Positions 27,825 to 38,137 of a DNA stretch of 46,281 nucleotides are shown one piece after another; position 1 is the first letter of the stretch; the number at the start of each line of letters is the position of its first letter. The notes below the pieces were generated by a model. The model worked only from the letters and a program-made list of their open reading frames with translations, was not told the DNA's origin and did no database searches. The stretch is from Nevskia sp. GTDB taxonomy: Bacteria > Pseudomonadota > Gammaproteobacteria > Nevskiales > Nevskiaceae. Location of the stretch: NCBI GenBank assembly GCA_030694365.1, contig JAUXYM010000045.1:1-46281 (forward strand), in the 5' to 3' direction. The translations under genes and the position numbers were made by a program.

Positions 27825-29495
27825 TCAGCGGTTGTCCGCATGCAGCGAAGTGCCCTTGGTTTCCTTCAGGAACAGCGTGCCGATCACCAGGGTCATCAGG
27901 GCGATGACGATCGGGTAGCGCAGGCCGTAGTAGATGTCGCCGTTCGAGGCGACCAGGGCGAAGGCGATGGTCGGCAGGAAGCCGCCGAACCAGCCGTTGC
28001 CGATGTGGTACGGCAGTGACATCGAGCTGTACCGGATCCGGGTCGGGAACATTTCCACCAGCCAGGCGGCGATCGGGCCGTAGACCATGGTCACGTAGAT
28101 CACCAGCAGCACCAGCAGGCTGACCAGCATCGGCGTGTTGACGCCGGCTGGATCGGCCTTGGCCGGGTAGCTGGCGGCTTTCAGTTGTTCGCCGAGTGCG
28201 GCGACGAAGGCCTTATTGGCAGCCTTGAACGCGACGGGATCCAGCGGCTCGCCGTCGAAGCTCGGCACGTCCACCGCACCGACCTTGACGCTGGCGATCG
28301 AGCCGGCGGCGGCCGGCACCACCTGGTAGGACACCGAAGCTTTGGCCAGTGCCGAGGTCGCCACGTCACAGGACGAACTGAAGTTCGGCTTGGTCGGGTT
28401 GGCGAAGAACTCGAACTGGAAGTGGCAGGTCGCCGGGTCGGCATTGATGGTCACCGGCGAGCTGATGAGCGCGGTTTCCAGTGCCGGATTGCCGTAGTGG
28501 GTGATGCCTTTGAAGATCGGGATATAGGTGACCGCGGCGATCAGGCAGCCGGCCATGATCACCGGCTTGCGGCCGATCTTGTCCGACAGCCAGCCGAACA
28601 GGATGAAGAACGGCGTGCCGATCAGCAGTGCCACCGCCAGCATCAGATTGGCGTCGGTGGAATCGATCTTCAGCGTCTGGGTCAGGAAGAACAGCGCGTA
28701 GAACTGGCCCGTGTACCAGACCACGGCCTGGCCGGCGGTGGCACCGAACAGCGCCAGGATGACGATCTTCAGATTCTTCCACTCGCCGAAGGCTTCCTTC
28801 AGCGGCGCCTTCGACGTGGTGCCCTCTTCCTTCATCTGCTGGAACAGCGGCGACTCGTGCAACTGCATGCGGATGTACACCGACACCGCCAGCAGCAGGG
28901 CCGACATCAGGAACGGAATGCGCCAGCCCCAGGCCTCGAAGCTTTCGGTGGACATGCTCAAGCGGCAGCCGAGGATCACCAGCAGCGACAGGAACAGGCC
29001 CAGGGTCGCGGTGGTCTGGATCCACGAGGTGGCCAGGCCGCGGTTGTGATCACCAGCATGCTCGGCGACATAGGTCGCGGCACCGCCGTATTCGCCACCG
29101 AGCGCCAGGCCCTGCAGCATGCGCAGGCCGATCAGGATGATCGGCGCGGTGTAGCCGATCGCGGTGTAGTTGGGCAGCAGGCCGACGCAGAAGGTCGACA
29201 GGCCCATGATCAGGATGGTGATCAGGAAGGTGTATTTGCGGCCGATCATGTCGCCGAGACGGCCGAACACCAGTGCGCCGAACGGACGCACGATGAAACC
29301 GGCCGCAAACGCGAGCAGGGCAAAAATGAAGGCCGAGCCTTCATCGAGTCCGCTGAAGAACTGCTTGGCAATGATGGCTGCCAGGGAGCCGTAGAGGTAA
29401 AAGTCATACCATTCGAAAACAGTGCCGAGTGACGAGGCGAAGATGACTTTCTTCTCCTCGGCGCTCATCGGCCTGGGGGCGGCTGCAGTTGCCAT
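27825..29495 (-). CDS. MHS-family MFS transporter with a large periplasmic insertion
   Basis: A 556-residue protein started at the ATG at 29495, with GGAGAC seven bases upstream; an upstream ATG at 29543 would add a hairpin-containing leader. The first half shows MHS (metabolite:H+ symporter) features: SSLGTVFEWYDFYLYGSLAA, the loop GRLGDMIGRKYTF, GLRMLQGLALGGEYGGAATY and AEHAGDHNRG. Between the seventh/eighth and later helices there is an insertion of about 110 residues (from THYGNPALE to KADPAGVNT) with two cysteines, likely periplasmic. Substrates in the family are small carboxylates, betaines or proline; the place beside acs makes acetate or a related acid possible, but this is inference. 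Confidence 0.87.
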   Translation of the reverse strand: MATAAAPRPMSAEEKKVIFASSLGTVFEWYDFYLYGSLAAIIAKQFFSGLDEGSAFIFALLAFAAGFIVRPFGALVFGRLGDMIGRKYTFLITILIMGLSTFCVGLLPNYTAIGYTAPIILIGLRMLQGLALGGEYGGAATYVAEHAGDHNRGLATSWIQTTATLGLFLSLLVILGCRLSMSTESFEAWGWRIPFLMSALLLAVSVYIRMQLHESPLFQQMKEEGTTSKAPLKEAFGEWKNLKIVILALFGATAGQAVVWYTGQFYALFFLTQTLKIDSTDANLMLAVALLIGTPFFILFGWLSDKIGRKPVIMAGCLIAAVTYIPIFKGITHYGNPALETALISSPVTINADPATCHFQFEFFANPTKPNFSSSCDVATSALAKASVSYQVVPAAAGSIASVKVGAVDVPSFDGEPLDPVAFKAANKAFVAALGEQLKAASYPAKADPAGVNTPMLVSLLVLLVIYVTMVYGPIAAWLVEMFPTRIRYSSMSLPYHIGNGWFGGFLPTIAFALVASNGDIYYGLRYPIVIALMTLVIGTLFLKETKGTSLHADNR

Positions 29496-29504
29496 GATCT
29501 TGTC

Positions 29505-29537
29505 TCCAAAAAATAAAGGCCCTCGACATGAGGGCTT
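29505..29537 (-). terminator. Terminator-like hairpin in the leader of the MFS gene
   Basis: On the minus strand AAGCCCTC-ATGTC-GAGGGCCTT is followed by TATTTTTT, which runs straight into the ribosome site GGAGAC of the transporter. It has the form of an intrinsic terminator only 10 bases before the start codon. It could stop transcripts from the block to the right, or act as an attenuator of the transporter gene. Confidence 0.65.
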
Positions 29538-29675
29538 GCGCAATTATTTTTGGAGTGACTGACCCAGCTCTGACGCGAAACCAACAGGAGCTTGCGCCAA
29601 ACTTATCGTCCCCTGACAAGTCAAGGGAAAACCCCCGGAGAAATTTTCGGTAGACGGAGAGTGCCGGGCGGCAGG

Positions 29676-30317
29676 CTATTTCCGGCGCGGGACGCCCGTC
29701 GCAAGCTGACTGGCCGCATCCCAGTCCGGGCCGTCAAACCAGGCATCACCAAGCAGAAAAGCCCGCAGCATGGGCAGCGAATCCAGACCCCAGAACAGCT
29801 TGCCGTCCACCGCGAGCGCGGGCACACCAAACACACCCTGCGCGATGGCCTCGTCGCTGTGCGCCTTCAACTGCGCTTTCACACCTGCACCGTCGATATC
29901 GCGTTGTGGCGCCAGTGACGCCGCCAGTGCAGCGAGCCGCTCCGTATCGGCCGCCTCCAGCCCGGTCTGCCACACATGGCGAAACAGGGTCTCACAGACA
30001 TAACGGTTGGGCGTGCCGTGCGCATCGCAGGCCACGGCCAGGCGCAGCAGGCCCAGCGGATTGAACGGATGACTGGCAGGCAGTTGCAGCCTGATGCCGT
30101 ACTGGTGGGCCAGCCACAACACCTGGCGGTAAGTCCAGTCGCGCTTGCCGGGGATTTCTGCGGGACCGAGCTGGCCGTGGTGTTTGAGCAGGCCGGCAAA
30201 CAGCAGCGGCTTGTAGGTCACGCTGTAGCTGAGACCCTTCAGGGCCTCGGGCAGCTTCTCGAAAGCCAGCCAGGCGTAAGGCGAGATGAAGTCGAGGTAG
30301 AAGGTGATGTGTTTCAT
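29676..30317 (-). CDS. DsbA-fold isomerase/GST-kappa type (2-hydroxychromene-2-carboxylate isomerase family)
   Basis: A 213-residue protein: MKHITFYLDFISPYAWLAFE with the active-site Ser of the family in ISPYAW, then KPLLFAGLLKHHGQLGPAEI and GIRLQLPASHPFNPLGLLRL. The C-terminal FGVPALAVDGKLFWGLDSLP includes the conserved cis-Pro. The founding member isomerises 2-hydroxychromene-2-carboxylate in naphthalene breakdown using glutathione, but most members in catabolic clusters of other substrates have no proven role. It is the last gene of the right-hand minus-strand cluster. Confidence 0.85.
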   Translation of the reverse strand: MKHITFYLDFISPYAWLAFEKLPEALKGLSYSVTYKPLLFAGLLKHHGQLGPAEIPGKRDWTYRQVLWLAHQYGIRLQLPASHPFNPLGLLRLAVACDAHGTPNRYVCETLFRHVWQTGLEAADTERLAALAASLAPQRDIDGAGVKAQLKAHSDEAIAQGVFGVPALAVDGKLFWGLDSLPMLRAFLLGDAWFDGPDWDAASQLATGVPRRK

Positions 30318-30357
30318 GGCACGCTCGCCGGGATGGATGTATGGAGGAAGGTGTCCG

Positions 30358-31092
30358 TCAGGCTTGCAGCGCGGCCATGCGCTGCTCGATCAGGGTCCAG
30401 ACCGCACGCTTGCCCGCATCCGTCGCCCCGCTCCAGCCGGCAATTTCGTCGCGGGTCCGAAAGCACCCCTCACACCAGCCGCTGACCGCGTCCATGCGGC
30501 ACACCGAAATGCAGGGTGAAGGAAGGTTTTCGGTCTCCCCCCTTATTTCACGGGCGCGGGCCGCTACCAAAAAAATAGCGCGTTGCTGCGCGGCCTGTTC
30601 CTGAACCGGGTCCACCGCGACGTCGGCCACAGGCGCGCCGGTGAGAGCGACGAGCTCCTGCGGGCTGAGTTTGAACACGCCATGCGGGTGGCCGGCCGCC
30701 GCCCAGACCTCTTCAAAACGGAACAGGCTCTGGTCGATCAGCGTGACGGGCGGTGTGGCATGCGCCAGCGGCGAGACGCCGCCTATCGAAAAGCCGGTGC
30801 GGGTTTTGACGAACTCCGCATCCGCACGGCCCAGCCGCTTGCCATCGGGGCAGACCAGGGCTTCGACCTTGCGCTCGTCGACCCGCTGGTCGCCGGCGGT
30901 GATGACCAGCACCGCCGCGTCATCGGACTTGCGGCGAAAAATGATGCTTTTGGCGATCTGGCCCAGGGCGATACCCAGGGCATCGGCCGCTTGCTGCGCG
31001 GTGCGTGCCGCGTCGTCCAGCATCACCGGCGAATGCGGATGGCCCCTGGCCTGCAGTTCCGCGGCAACGCGCTGCACACCTTCAGGCAGCAC
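30358..31092 (-). CDS. YbaK/aminoacyl-tRNA deacylase domain fused to DUF1289
   Basis: About 244 residues from the GTG at 31092 (VLPEGVQRVAAELQARGHPH); the frame stays open to 31317 but that part is Arg/Gly/Pro-rich and covers a Comamonadaceae-style repeat, so it is excluded. Residues of about 1-165 are the YbaK/ProX editing fold (AKSIIFRRKSDDAAVLVITA, GRADAEFVKTRTGFSIGGVS), which removes mischarged amino acids from tRNA. The last 60 residues are a DUF1289 domain with the four-cysteine pattern SPCISVCRMD...GWCEGC, probably binding iron or zinc. The start codon choice is uncertain. Confidence 0.8.
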   Translation of the reverse strand: MLPEGVQRVAAELQARGHPHSPVMLDDAARTAQQAADALGIALGQIAKSIIFRRKSDDAAVLVITAGDQRVDERKVEALVCPDGKRLGRADAEFVKTRTGFSIGGVSPLAHATPPVTLIDQSLFRFEEVWAAAGHPHGVFKLSPQELVALTGAPVADVAVDPVQEQAAQQRAIFLVAARAREIRGETENLPSPCISVCRMDAVSGWCEGCFRTRDEIAGWSGATDAGKRAVWTLIEQRMAALQA

Positions 31093-31238
31093 CTTGAGCT
31101 CATCACCACACACGTTATAAGCCCCCACGTTCGCGCACTGCGTGTCGCTCTCTGCACCTTGCAGGCCGCCGCTCGCCAGAGGCTTCGCTTCTGATACCTG
31201 TCCAAACCTGCCCAAGCAGGTTCGGAGCCGCAGGCACC

Positions 31239-31270
31239 AGCCCCGAGGGGGCCGCTGCGCCTGCGGCCCG
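31239..31270. repeat. GC-rich repeat, copy 1
   Basis: The sequence CCCCGAGGGGGCCGCTGCGC continuing CTGCGGCCC recurs in inverted orientation at 32343-32372, on the other side of the HMG-CoA lyase gene. It is in the 246-base gap 31093-31338, which holds other short GC palindromes (for example CCCGGCGATGCCGGGG) and no gene. Confidence 0.7.
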
Positions 31271-31338
31271 GCGATGCCGGGGCCGCGGCCCCTGCTTGAA
31301 GGGGAGGCGGCCTCCACGTTTGCTCAACACCGTGCTCA

Positions 31339-32247
31339 TCAGCCGGCCCTCTTATTGAGTAGCGCCGTCGCGGCACGGGAATTGGGTTTGCGCTCCAGGT
31401 AGTCGCTGATGAACTTGCCGGCATCGATCAGCTTGTCGAGGTCGATGCCGGTGTCTATGCCCATGCCCTGCAGCATGTAGACCACGTCTTCGGTCGCCAC
31501 ATTGCCGGTTGCACCCTTGGCATACGGGCAGCCGCCCAGGCCTGCCGACGAGGTGTCGTAGTTCCAGATGCCCATTTCGAGGCAGATCAGCGTGTTGGCC
31601 AGGGCCTGGCCATAGGTGTCGTGAAAATGGCCCGACACGTCGTTGATGTCGTAGTGCCGCAGCGTCGCTTCCATGGCGCGCTGGACCTTCAGCGGCGTGC
31701 CCACGCCAATCGTGTCGGCCACACCCATGTGCTGCACACCGATGTCCTTGAGCAGGCGTGCCACCATCTCGACACGTGCCGGTGCAACCTCGCCCTCGTA
31801 AGGGCAGCCCACGGCGCAGGAAATCGCACCGCGCACGCGAATGTTGTGCGCCCGGGCCGCCTCGGCCACGGGACGGAACCGCTCAATGCTTTCAGCGATG
31901 GAGCAGTTGATGTTGCGCTGGCTGAAAGCCTCGCTGGCCGCAGCAAAGACGACGATTTCATCGGGTTTGGACAACACGGCGGCCTCGAAACCCTTCATGT
32001 TGGGCGTCAGTACCGAATAACGCACACCGGGCTTGCGCGTGATGCCGGCCATGACCTCGGCGGCGTCCGCCATTTGCGGCACCCATTTGGGCGACACAAA
32101 ACTGGTGACTTCAATTTCAGTGAGGCCGGCGTCCTGCAGGCGGTGCACCAGCTCGATCTTGACGGCGGCGGGCACCTGCGCTTTTTCGTTCTGCAGGCCG
32201 TCGCGCGGACCGACATCAACAATTTTGACTTTGGAGGGGTATTTCAT
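31339..32247 (-). CDS. Hydroxymethylglutaryl-CoA lyase
   Basis: A 302-residue TIM-barrel enzyme started at the ATG at 32247 (MKYPSKVKIVDVGPRDGLQN), with AGGAACG upstream. Family motifs: VGPRDGLQNEK (catalytic Arg and metal-binding Asp), VTSFVSPKWVPQMAD, the GHFHDTYGQALAN metal-binding His pair, and GLGGCPYAKGATGNVATED with the conserved catalytic Cys. It splits HMG-CoA to acetyl-CoA and acetoacetate, the final step of leucine/isovalerate breakdown, matching the carboxylase, hydratase and dehydrogenase genes in the same cluster (LiuE role). GC-rich inverted repeats flank the gene. Confidence 0.93.
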   Translation of the reverse strand: MKYPSKVKIVDVGPRDGLQNEKAQVPAAVKIELVHRLQDAGLTEIEVTSFVSPKWVPQMADAAEVMAGITRKPGVRYSVLTPNMKGFEAAVLSKPDEIVVFAAASEAFSQRNINCSIAESIERFRPVAEAARAHNIRVRGAISCAVGCPYEGEVAPARVEMVARLLKDIGVQHMGVADTIGVGTPLKVQRAMEATLRHYDINDVSGHFHDTYGQALANTLICLEMGIWNYDTSSAGLGGCPYAKGATGNVATEDVVYMLQGMGIDTGIDLDKLIDAGKFISDYLERKPNSRAATALLNKRAG

Positions 32248-32342
32248 GGGGGCACGTTCCTGAGGTAGGGGGCAGAAATCTGGGCGCAATGGGCGACCGT
32301 AGGACTTCCAGTCAAGCAGGAGCCGCGGGTCTGGCTTTGCCA

Positions 32343-32372
32343 GCCCGCAGGCGCAGCGGCCCCCTCGGGGGC
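32343..32372. repeat. GC-rich repeat, copy 2 (inverted)
   Basis: Reverse complement of the element at 31239-31270 (GCGCAGCGGCCCCCTCGGGG core). It lies just upstream of the lyase gene and 40 bases after the reductase stop. Confidence 0.7.
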
Positions 32373-32412
32373 AGGGAGCTACACGCAGTGAGCGACCGTG
32401 GGGGCAACATGA

Positions 32413-33342
32413 CTAGTATCCTTTTTTCGGGTCAACCACACCGGCAAGGCTGGCAATCGGCTGCCCCGCCTGAAGCGCCGCGATCTTGCCCGCAATCTGC
32501 GCAATGCTTTCCTCCCGCAGGGTCCGCGCCGAGGTGTGCGGTGTGACGGTGATGAGCGGGTGTTTCCAGAAAGGGTGGGCAGCCGGCAGCGGTTCGGTGC
32601 GAAAGACATCCAGCGTCGCGCCGGCCAGATGGCCGCTGTCGAGCAGCGCCATCAGGTCCTCGTCCACCAGATGCGTGCCGCGCGCCACATTGATGACGTA
32701 ACCGCCGGGCCGCAATCTGGACAGCGTTTGCCGGTTCATGATGTCCTGCGTGTCAGGGGTCAGCGGCAACAGGCACACCAGCACACGCGTGCCCGACAGG
32801 AAATCATCCATCCCGGCCTGCCCTGAAAAACACTGCACACCCGCTATCGTTTTGGCGGACCGGCTCCAGCCGAGCACCGGGTAGTCAAACTGCGCCAGTG
32901 CCCGGGCCACGCGTTCGCCGAGCACGCCCAGGCCCATGACACCAACCGGAAAATCCTTGCGCAGCCGTGGCTTGCGGTAGGACCATGTGCCCTTCTTCAC
33001 ATCGGCCTCGTAGCCGTCGAACTCGCGGAAATGCCTGATCACCGCATGGCACACATACTCGGCCATCTGCACCGACATGCCGGCATCGTCCAGCCGTACC
33101 ACGGCCGCCTGGGGCGGCAGACGCAGCTTCATCAGCGCATCCACGCCCGCCCCGATATTGAACAAGGCCTTGAGCTGGGGCTGCTCGTCCAGAAACTGCT
33201 GGGGCGGCGCCCAGACCACCGCATAGTCCGCCGGCGGGGCGCCCGGCACCCACTGTTCAACGTGATCGGCCGGAAAGGCGGCACGCAATCCGGCCAGCCA
33301 GGGCTCGGCCTTGGTATCGGTACAACAAAAGGAAATTTTCAT
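32413..33342 (-). CDS. D-2-hydroxyacid dehydrogenase, glyoxylate/hydroxypyruvate reductase A-like
   Basis: A 309-residue protein from the ATG at 33342 (MKISFCCTDTKAEPWLAGLR); the frame to 33495 has no protein character. Motifs: nucleotide-binding GVMGLGVLGERVARAL, LPLTPDTQDIMN, the catalytic Arg in INVARGTHLVDEDL, the Glu in LDVFRTEPLP, and the His in TPHTSARTLREES. This is the GhrA subgroup, reducing glyoxylate, hydroxypyruvate or other 2-oxo acids with NADPH. Its link to the acyl-CoA pathway around it is not obvious; it may remove a 2-oxo side product. Confidence 0.88.
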   Translation of the reverse strand: MKISFCCTDTKAEPWLAGLRAAFPADHVEQWVPGAPPADYAVVWAPPQQFLDEQPQLKALFNIGAGVDALMKLRLPPQAAVVRLDDAGMSVQMAEYVCHAVIRHFREFDGYEADVKKGTWSYRKPRLRKDFPVGVMGLGVLGERVARALAQFDYPVLGWSRSAKTIAGVQCFSGQAGMDDFLSGTRVLVCLLPLTPDTQDIMNRQTLSRLRPGGYVINVARGTHLVDEDLMALLDSGHLAGATLDVFRTEPLPAAHPFWKHPLITVTPHTSARTLREESIAQIAGKIAALQAGQPIASLAGVVDPKKGY

Positions 33343-33400
33343 GCCGTGATTGTGCCGCGGGTGCGCGCTGTGTCGGCAACAGGGGCAGGAACCAGCGTCC

Positions 33401-35384
<1,984 letters not shown>

Positions 35385-35392
<8 letters not shown>

Positions 35393-35510
35393 GGTGGGTT
35401 CCCGCGGTGAAATCGCCTGCGCACGCTTCGCGTGCCAGGCAATGTAGCTTCGCTGCTGCGCCGCTTTGCGGCTGGTCACCACGATTGGCGATCAGAATTT
35501 TTTTAAACAT
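35385..35510 (-). pseudogene. Duplicated 5' end of the carboxylase gene
   Basis: A 41-codon frame beginning MFKKILIANRGDQPQSG, right after the DUF4126 stop. The first 33 or so bases repeat the start of the biotin carboxylase gene with about four differences, then diverge into a short GC-rich, hairpin-forming stretch that ends at the real gene. It overlaps the real start region in another frame. It looks like a relic of a partial duplication and not a functional gene, though it could be translated as a leader peptide. Confidence 0.6.
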
Positions 35511-35511
35511 G

Positions 35512-36174
35512 TCAGTCGTTCTTTGAAAAAGGAGATTTGAGGGTGAAGGCAGGAGGAGGCCCGGTATCGGGCTTGCCGCTGAAAATGCGGGCCACACGGG
35601 CAAACAACTGTGTCAGGAAGCGCCAGCAGAGGCGGATCAGCCACACGCTGGCCACCAGCACGAGCAGCAGCACGACCACAAACACCAGCGGGTGCGCAAT
35701 CGCCAGCCACAGGCCCAGCGGCACCATGCTGTCTTCCACCAGTGAAGCACCCACGTTGCTGAAGGGTTCGGGCGAGGTATTGATGGCCGCGCGGGCCGTC
35801 GCCTTGGCGGTGTGGCTGGTGGCCGCCAGCGTGCCGCCCGCCAGCGCCGCAAGCAGCGCCATCAAGCCGCTGTCGGCACCAAACACACCTGCCGCCAGGG
35901 CCGCGCCGGCGGGGATGCGGATCATGGTGTGCACCACGTCCCACAACGAATCCAGCCCCGGAATCTTGTCGGCAAAAAATTCGACAAACACCATGAAACC
36001 GCTGGCGCCCAGCACCACCGGATGCGCCAGCAGATGCAGGCCGGGCGGCAGCGTGATCCAGCCCATGAACCCGGCCAGGCCGGTCAGCAGCACCACCAGG
36101 TACAGCCGCACACCGCTGGCCCAGCCGAGCGCGCCGGCGAGGGCAATGAGTTGTGCGGTGTCCATGGTTTGCAT
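35512..36174 (-). CDS. DUF4126 membrane protein
   Basis: A 220-residue protein with GGAGG eight bases before the ATG at 36174. It is mostly hydrophobic: LIALAGALGWASGVRLYLVV, then LAGFMGWITLPPGLHLLAHP, the family's FMVFVEFFADKIPGLDSLWD, a Gly/Ala-rich helix pair, and LVFVVVLLLVLVASVWLIRL near the C-terminus. About five or six membrane segments. DUF4126 proteins have no assigned function. It is placed between the alpha/beta hydrolase and the carboxylase genes with short gaps, so it is probably co-transcribed. Confidence 0.85.
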   Translation of the reverse strand: MQTMDTAQLIALAGALGWASGVRLYLVVLLTGLAGFMGWITLPPGLHLLAHPVVLGASGFMVFVEFFADKIPGLDSLWDVVHTMIRIPAGAALAAGVFGADSGLMALLAALAGGTLAATSHTAKATARAAINTSPEPFSNVGASLVEDSMVPLGLWLAIAHPLVFVVVLLLVLVASVWLIRLCWRFLTQLFARVARIFSGKPDTGPPPAFTLKSPFSKND

Positions 36175-36186
36175 CGCAATACCCTC

Positions 36187-37323
36187 CTATTGCCACACGA
36201 CAAAGTCATCAACCGAATACAGCCGGCACTCGCCCTTGCTGTGGCGCTGGCAGTTGTGCAGCGCCCGTTTCAGCGGGTCTTCACCCCCGTCGGCCCAGCC
36301 CCAGGCGCCGTCGGGGCCAATGGCAAACGCGCGAGGAATCATTTTCATCAGATAAGCCTGGTATCCCGCACGGCCTGCGCTTTTGACATGCGGCAGCTTG
36401 ATGACATTTTCCAGCGCGGCAAAATCCGTTTCCGGCGGAAGGGGCGTCAGTCCGGCCGTTCCGTATTTGGCAAATTTCGCCTGTCGCTCGCTCGGCAGCC
36501 CCACGGCGGCCAGCAAGCGGCTGACTTCGGGCTGCCAGACCGGTTGGCCGGCACGCGATCCAAACAGGTGGTGCGCATCGCTTCCGAACTCGCCGAAAGC
36601 CACCAGCCTGGCCTGGCCGCCTGCTGCCGTGTACTGGGCGTGCATCGCGCGAAAAGTGTGGGTGCTGAAGTAGCTGTCGTTGTCGCCATAAAACCAGAGC
36701 GAGGGCAGGCGGGTGTCCCGGGCATAACGACCGGCGCCAAGCGCCAGGGCCTGCTCCCAGCCCGGGCACTTTTCCTGGCGCAGACCGCCGGCAAAGTTGA
36801 CCAGCGCCTTGACGCCGGGATAGGCTTGCGACCCAAAGGCCAGCGTGGTCCAGCCGCCGTGGGACTGGCCCAGCACGACGATGTTGCCCTTGTCTGCCCA
36901 CGGCTGCGCCGTCACGTAGTCGAGCGCGGCCTTCACGTCGCCGGCATGCGCCAGGCCATTGCCTTCGACATCGCATCCGGCCCCGGCATAGTTGCCGCCT
37001 GAGTTTGAGAACCCCTGCCGCATCGGGACAATGACCGCGTAACCGCGCTGCAGAAAGTAGCGGGCAGCGATCGCCGGGCGATAACGCGCCTGCTCACGCG
37101 CCTTGCCATAGGCCTTGCCGTGGTTGATGATCGCCACGGGAAAAGGCCCCTCGCCCTCGGGTTTGTAAACCGTGGTTTCCAGCGCGATCGCAGGCGACCC
37201 GGCTTTGGGAATCTGCACCACCGTCTCGTTGAGCGAGGCATCCAAATCGCCGGACTGCGCCGCGGCCGGGGACAGCGCGGCCCCCAGCAGTGCAGCAACA
37301 AGAAACAGCGTCTTCAGGTTCAT
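36187..37323 (-). CDS. Exported alpha/beta hydrolase (dienelactone-hydrolase-like)
   Basis: A 378-residue protein with a signal peptide (MNLKTLFLVAALLGAALSPA then AAQSG). The nucleophile elbow is GQSHGG, preceded by GNIVVL; a Gly-rich oxyanion region lies near INHGKAYGKAREQ, and candidate acid and His residues are in WFYGDNDSYFS and GSDAHHLFG. The N-terminal part includes QRGYAVIVPMRQGFSNSGG, typical of dienelactone-hydrolase/peptidase S9-like folds. Being exported, it may hydrolyse an ester or peptide outside the cytoplasm to supply the pathway encoded around it. Substrate unknown. Confidence 0.83.
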   Translation of the reverse strand: MNLKTLFLVAALLGAALSPAAAQSGDLDASLNETVVQIPKAGSPAIALETTVYKPEGEGPFPVAIINHGKAYGKAREQARYRPAIAARYFLQRGYAVIVPMRQGFSNSGGNYAGAGCDVEGNGLAHAGDVKAALDYVTAQPWADKGNIVVLGQSHGGWTTLAFGSQAYPGVKALVNFAGGLRQEKCPGWEQALALGAGRYARDTRLPSLWFYGDNDSYFSTHTFRAMHAQYTAAGGQARLVAFGEFGSDAHHLFGSRAGQPVWQPEVSRLLAAVGLPSERQAKFAKYGTAGLTPLPPETDFAALENVIKLPHVKSAGRAGYQAYLMKMIPRAFAIGPDGAWGWADGGEDPLKRALHNCQRHSKGECRLYSVDDFVVWQ

Positions 37324-37341
37324 GGTCCGTGCACCGCGGCT

Positions 37342-38130
37342 TCAGGCCGACGGCAGCCAGTTGGGCTTGCGTTTTTGCAGGAAGGACTGCACGCCTTCGC
37401 GGCCTTCCGGGCTGACGCGGATGTCGGCAATGCCTTCCACCGTCATCTGCACCAGCGCCGGGGTGATGGCCTGCTCCGCCACATCCTGCACCAGCTTTTT
37501 GCACAGGCGCACTGCCTGCGGGCCGGCGTTGACCAGCGTTTTCACCAGCTCGGCCACCTTGCTGTCGAGCTCGTCAGCACTCACCACCTCATGCACAAAC
37601 CCGATGCGCAAGGCCTCCGCCGCGCTGAAACGTTCGGCCGTCAGAAAGTAGCGGTGCGACGCCCGCGCGCCCATGGCGCGAATCACGTACGGGCTGATGG
37701 TCGCGGGAATCAGGCCCAACTTCACTTCACTGAGGCAATAACCGGCCGTGTCCACCGACACAGCCATGTCACAGGCCGCCACCAGACCGGTGCCGCCCGC
37801 ATACACATCGCCCTGCACGCGCGCAATGGTCGGTTTGGGGCAGGCATAAATCACGCGCAGCATTTCAGCCAGCGCGCCCGCATCGGCGAGGTTTTCCTCG
37901 CGCGAATAGGTGGCCATGCGTTTCATCCAGTTCAGGTCGGCCCCGGCACAGAAGGCCGTGCCGTTGGCCGCCAACACGATGCAGCGCACGTCATCACGCG
38001 CACCGAGATCCTGAAAACACGCGGTCATCTCGGCGATGACTTCGTCGTTGAACGCGTTGCGAACGTCGGGGCGATTGAGGGTGACGGTGGCCACGCCGCC
38101 GTCACAAGCCAGTTGCAGGTGTTCCATCAT
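37342..38130 (-). CDS. Enoyl-CoA hydratase, probably methylglutaconyl-CoA hydratase
   Basis: A 262-residue crotonase: TLNRPDVRNAFNDEVIAEMT, oxyanion-hole AANGTAFCAGADLNWMKRMA, then PKPTIARVQGDVYAGGTGLV and AGYCLSEVKLGLIPATISPY with the catalytic Glu. The ADLNWMK and GLIPATISPYV forms are usual for LiuC/AtuE-type hydratases that hydrate 3-methylglutaconyl-CoA to HMG-CoA. It lies 7 bases after the acyl-CoA dehydrogenase gene stop, in the same transcription unit. Confidence 0.9.
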   Translation of the reverse strand: MMEHLQLACDGGVATVTLNRPDVRNAFNDEVIAEMTACFQDLGARDDVRCIVLAANGTAFCAGADLNWMKRMATYSREENLADAGALAEMLRVIYACPKPTIARVQGDVYAGGTGLVAACDMAVSVDTAGYCLSEVKLGLIPATISPYVIRAMGARASHRYFLTAERFSAAEALRIGFVHEVVSADELDSKVAELVKTLVNAGPQAVRLCKKLVQDVAEQAITPALVQMTVEGIADIRVSPEGREGVQSFLQKRKPNWLPSA

Positions 38131-38137
38131 TTCTTCC

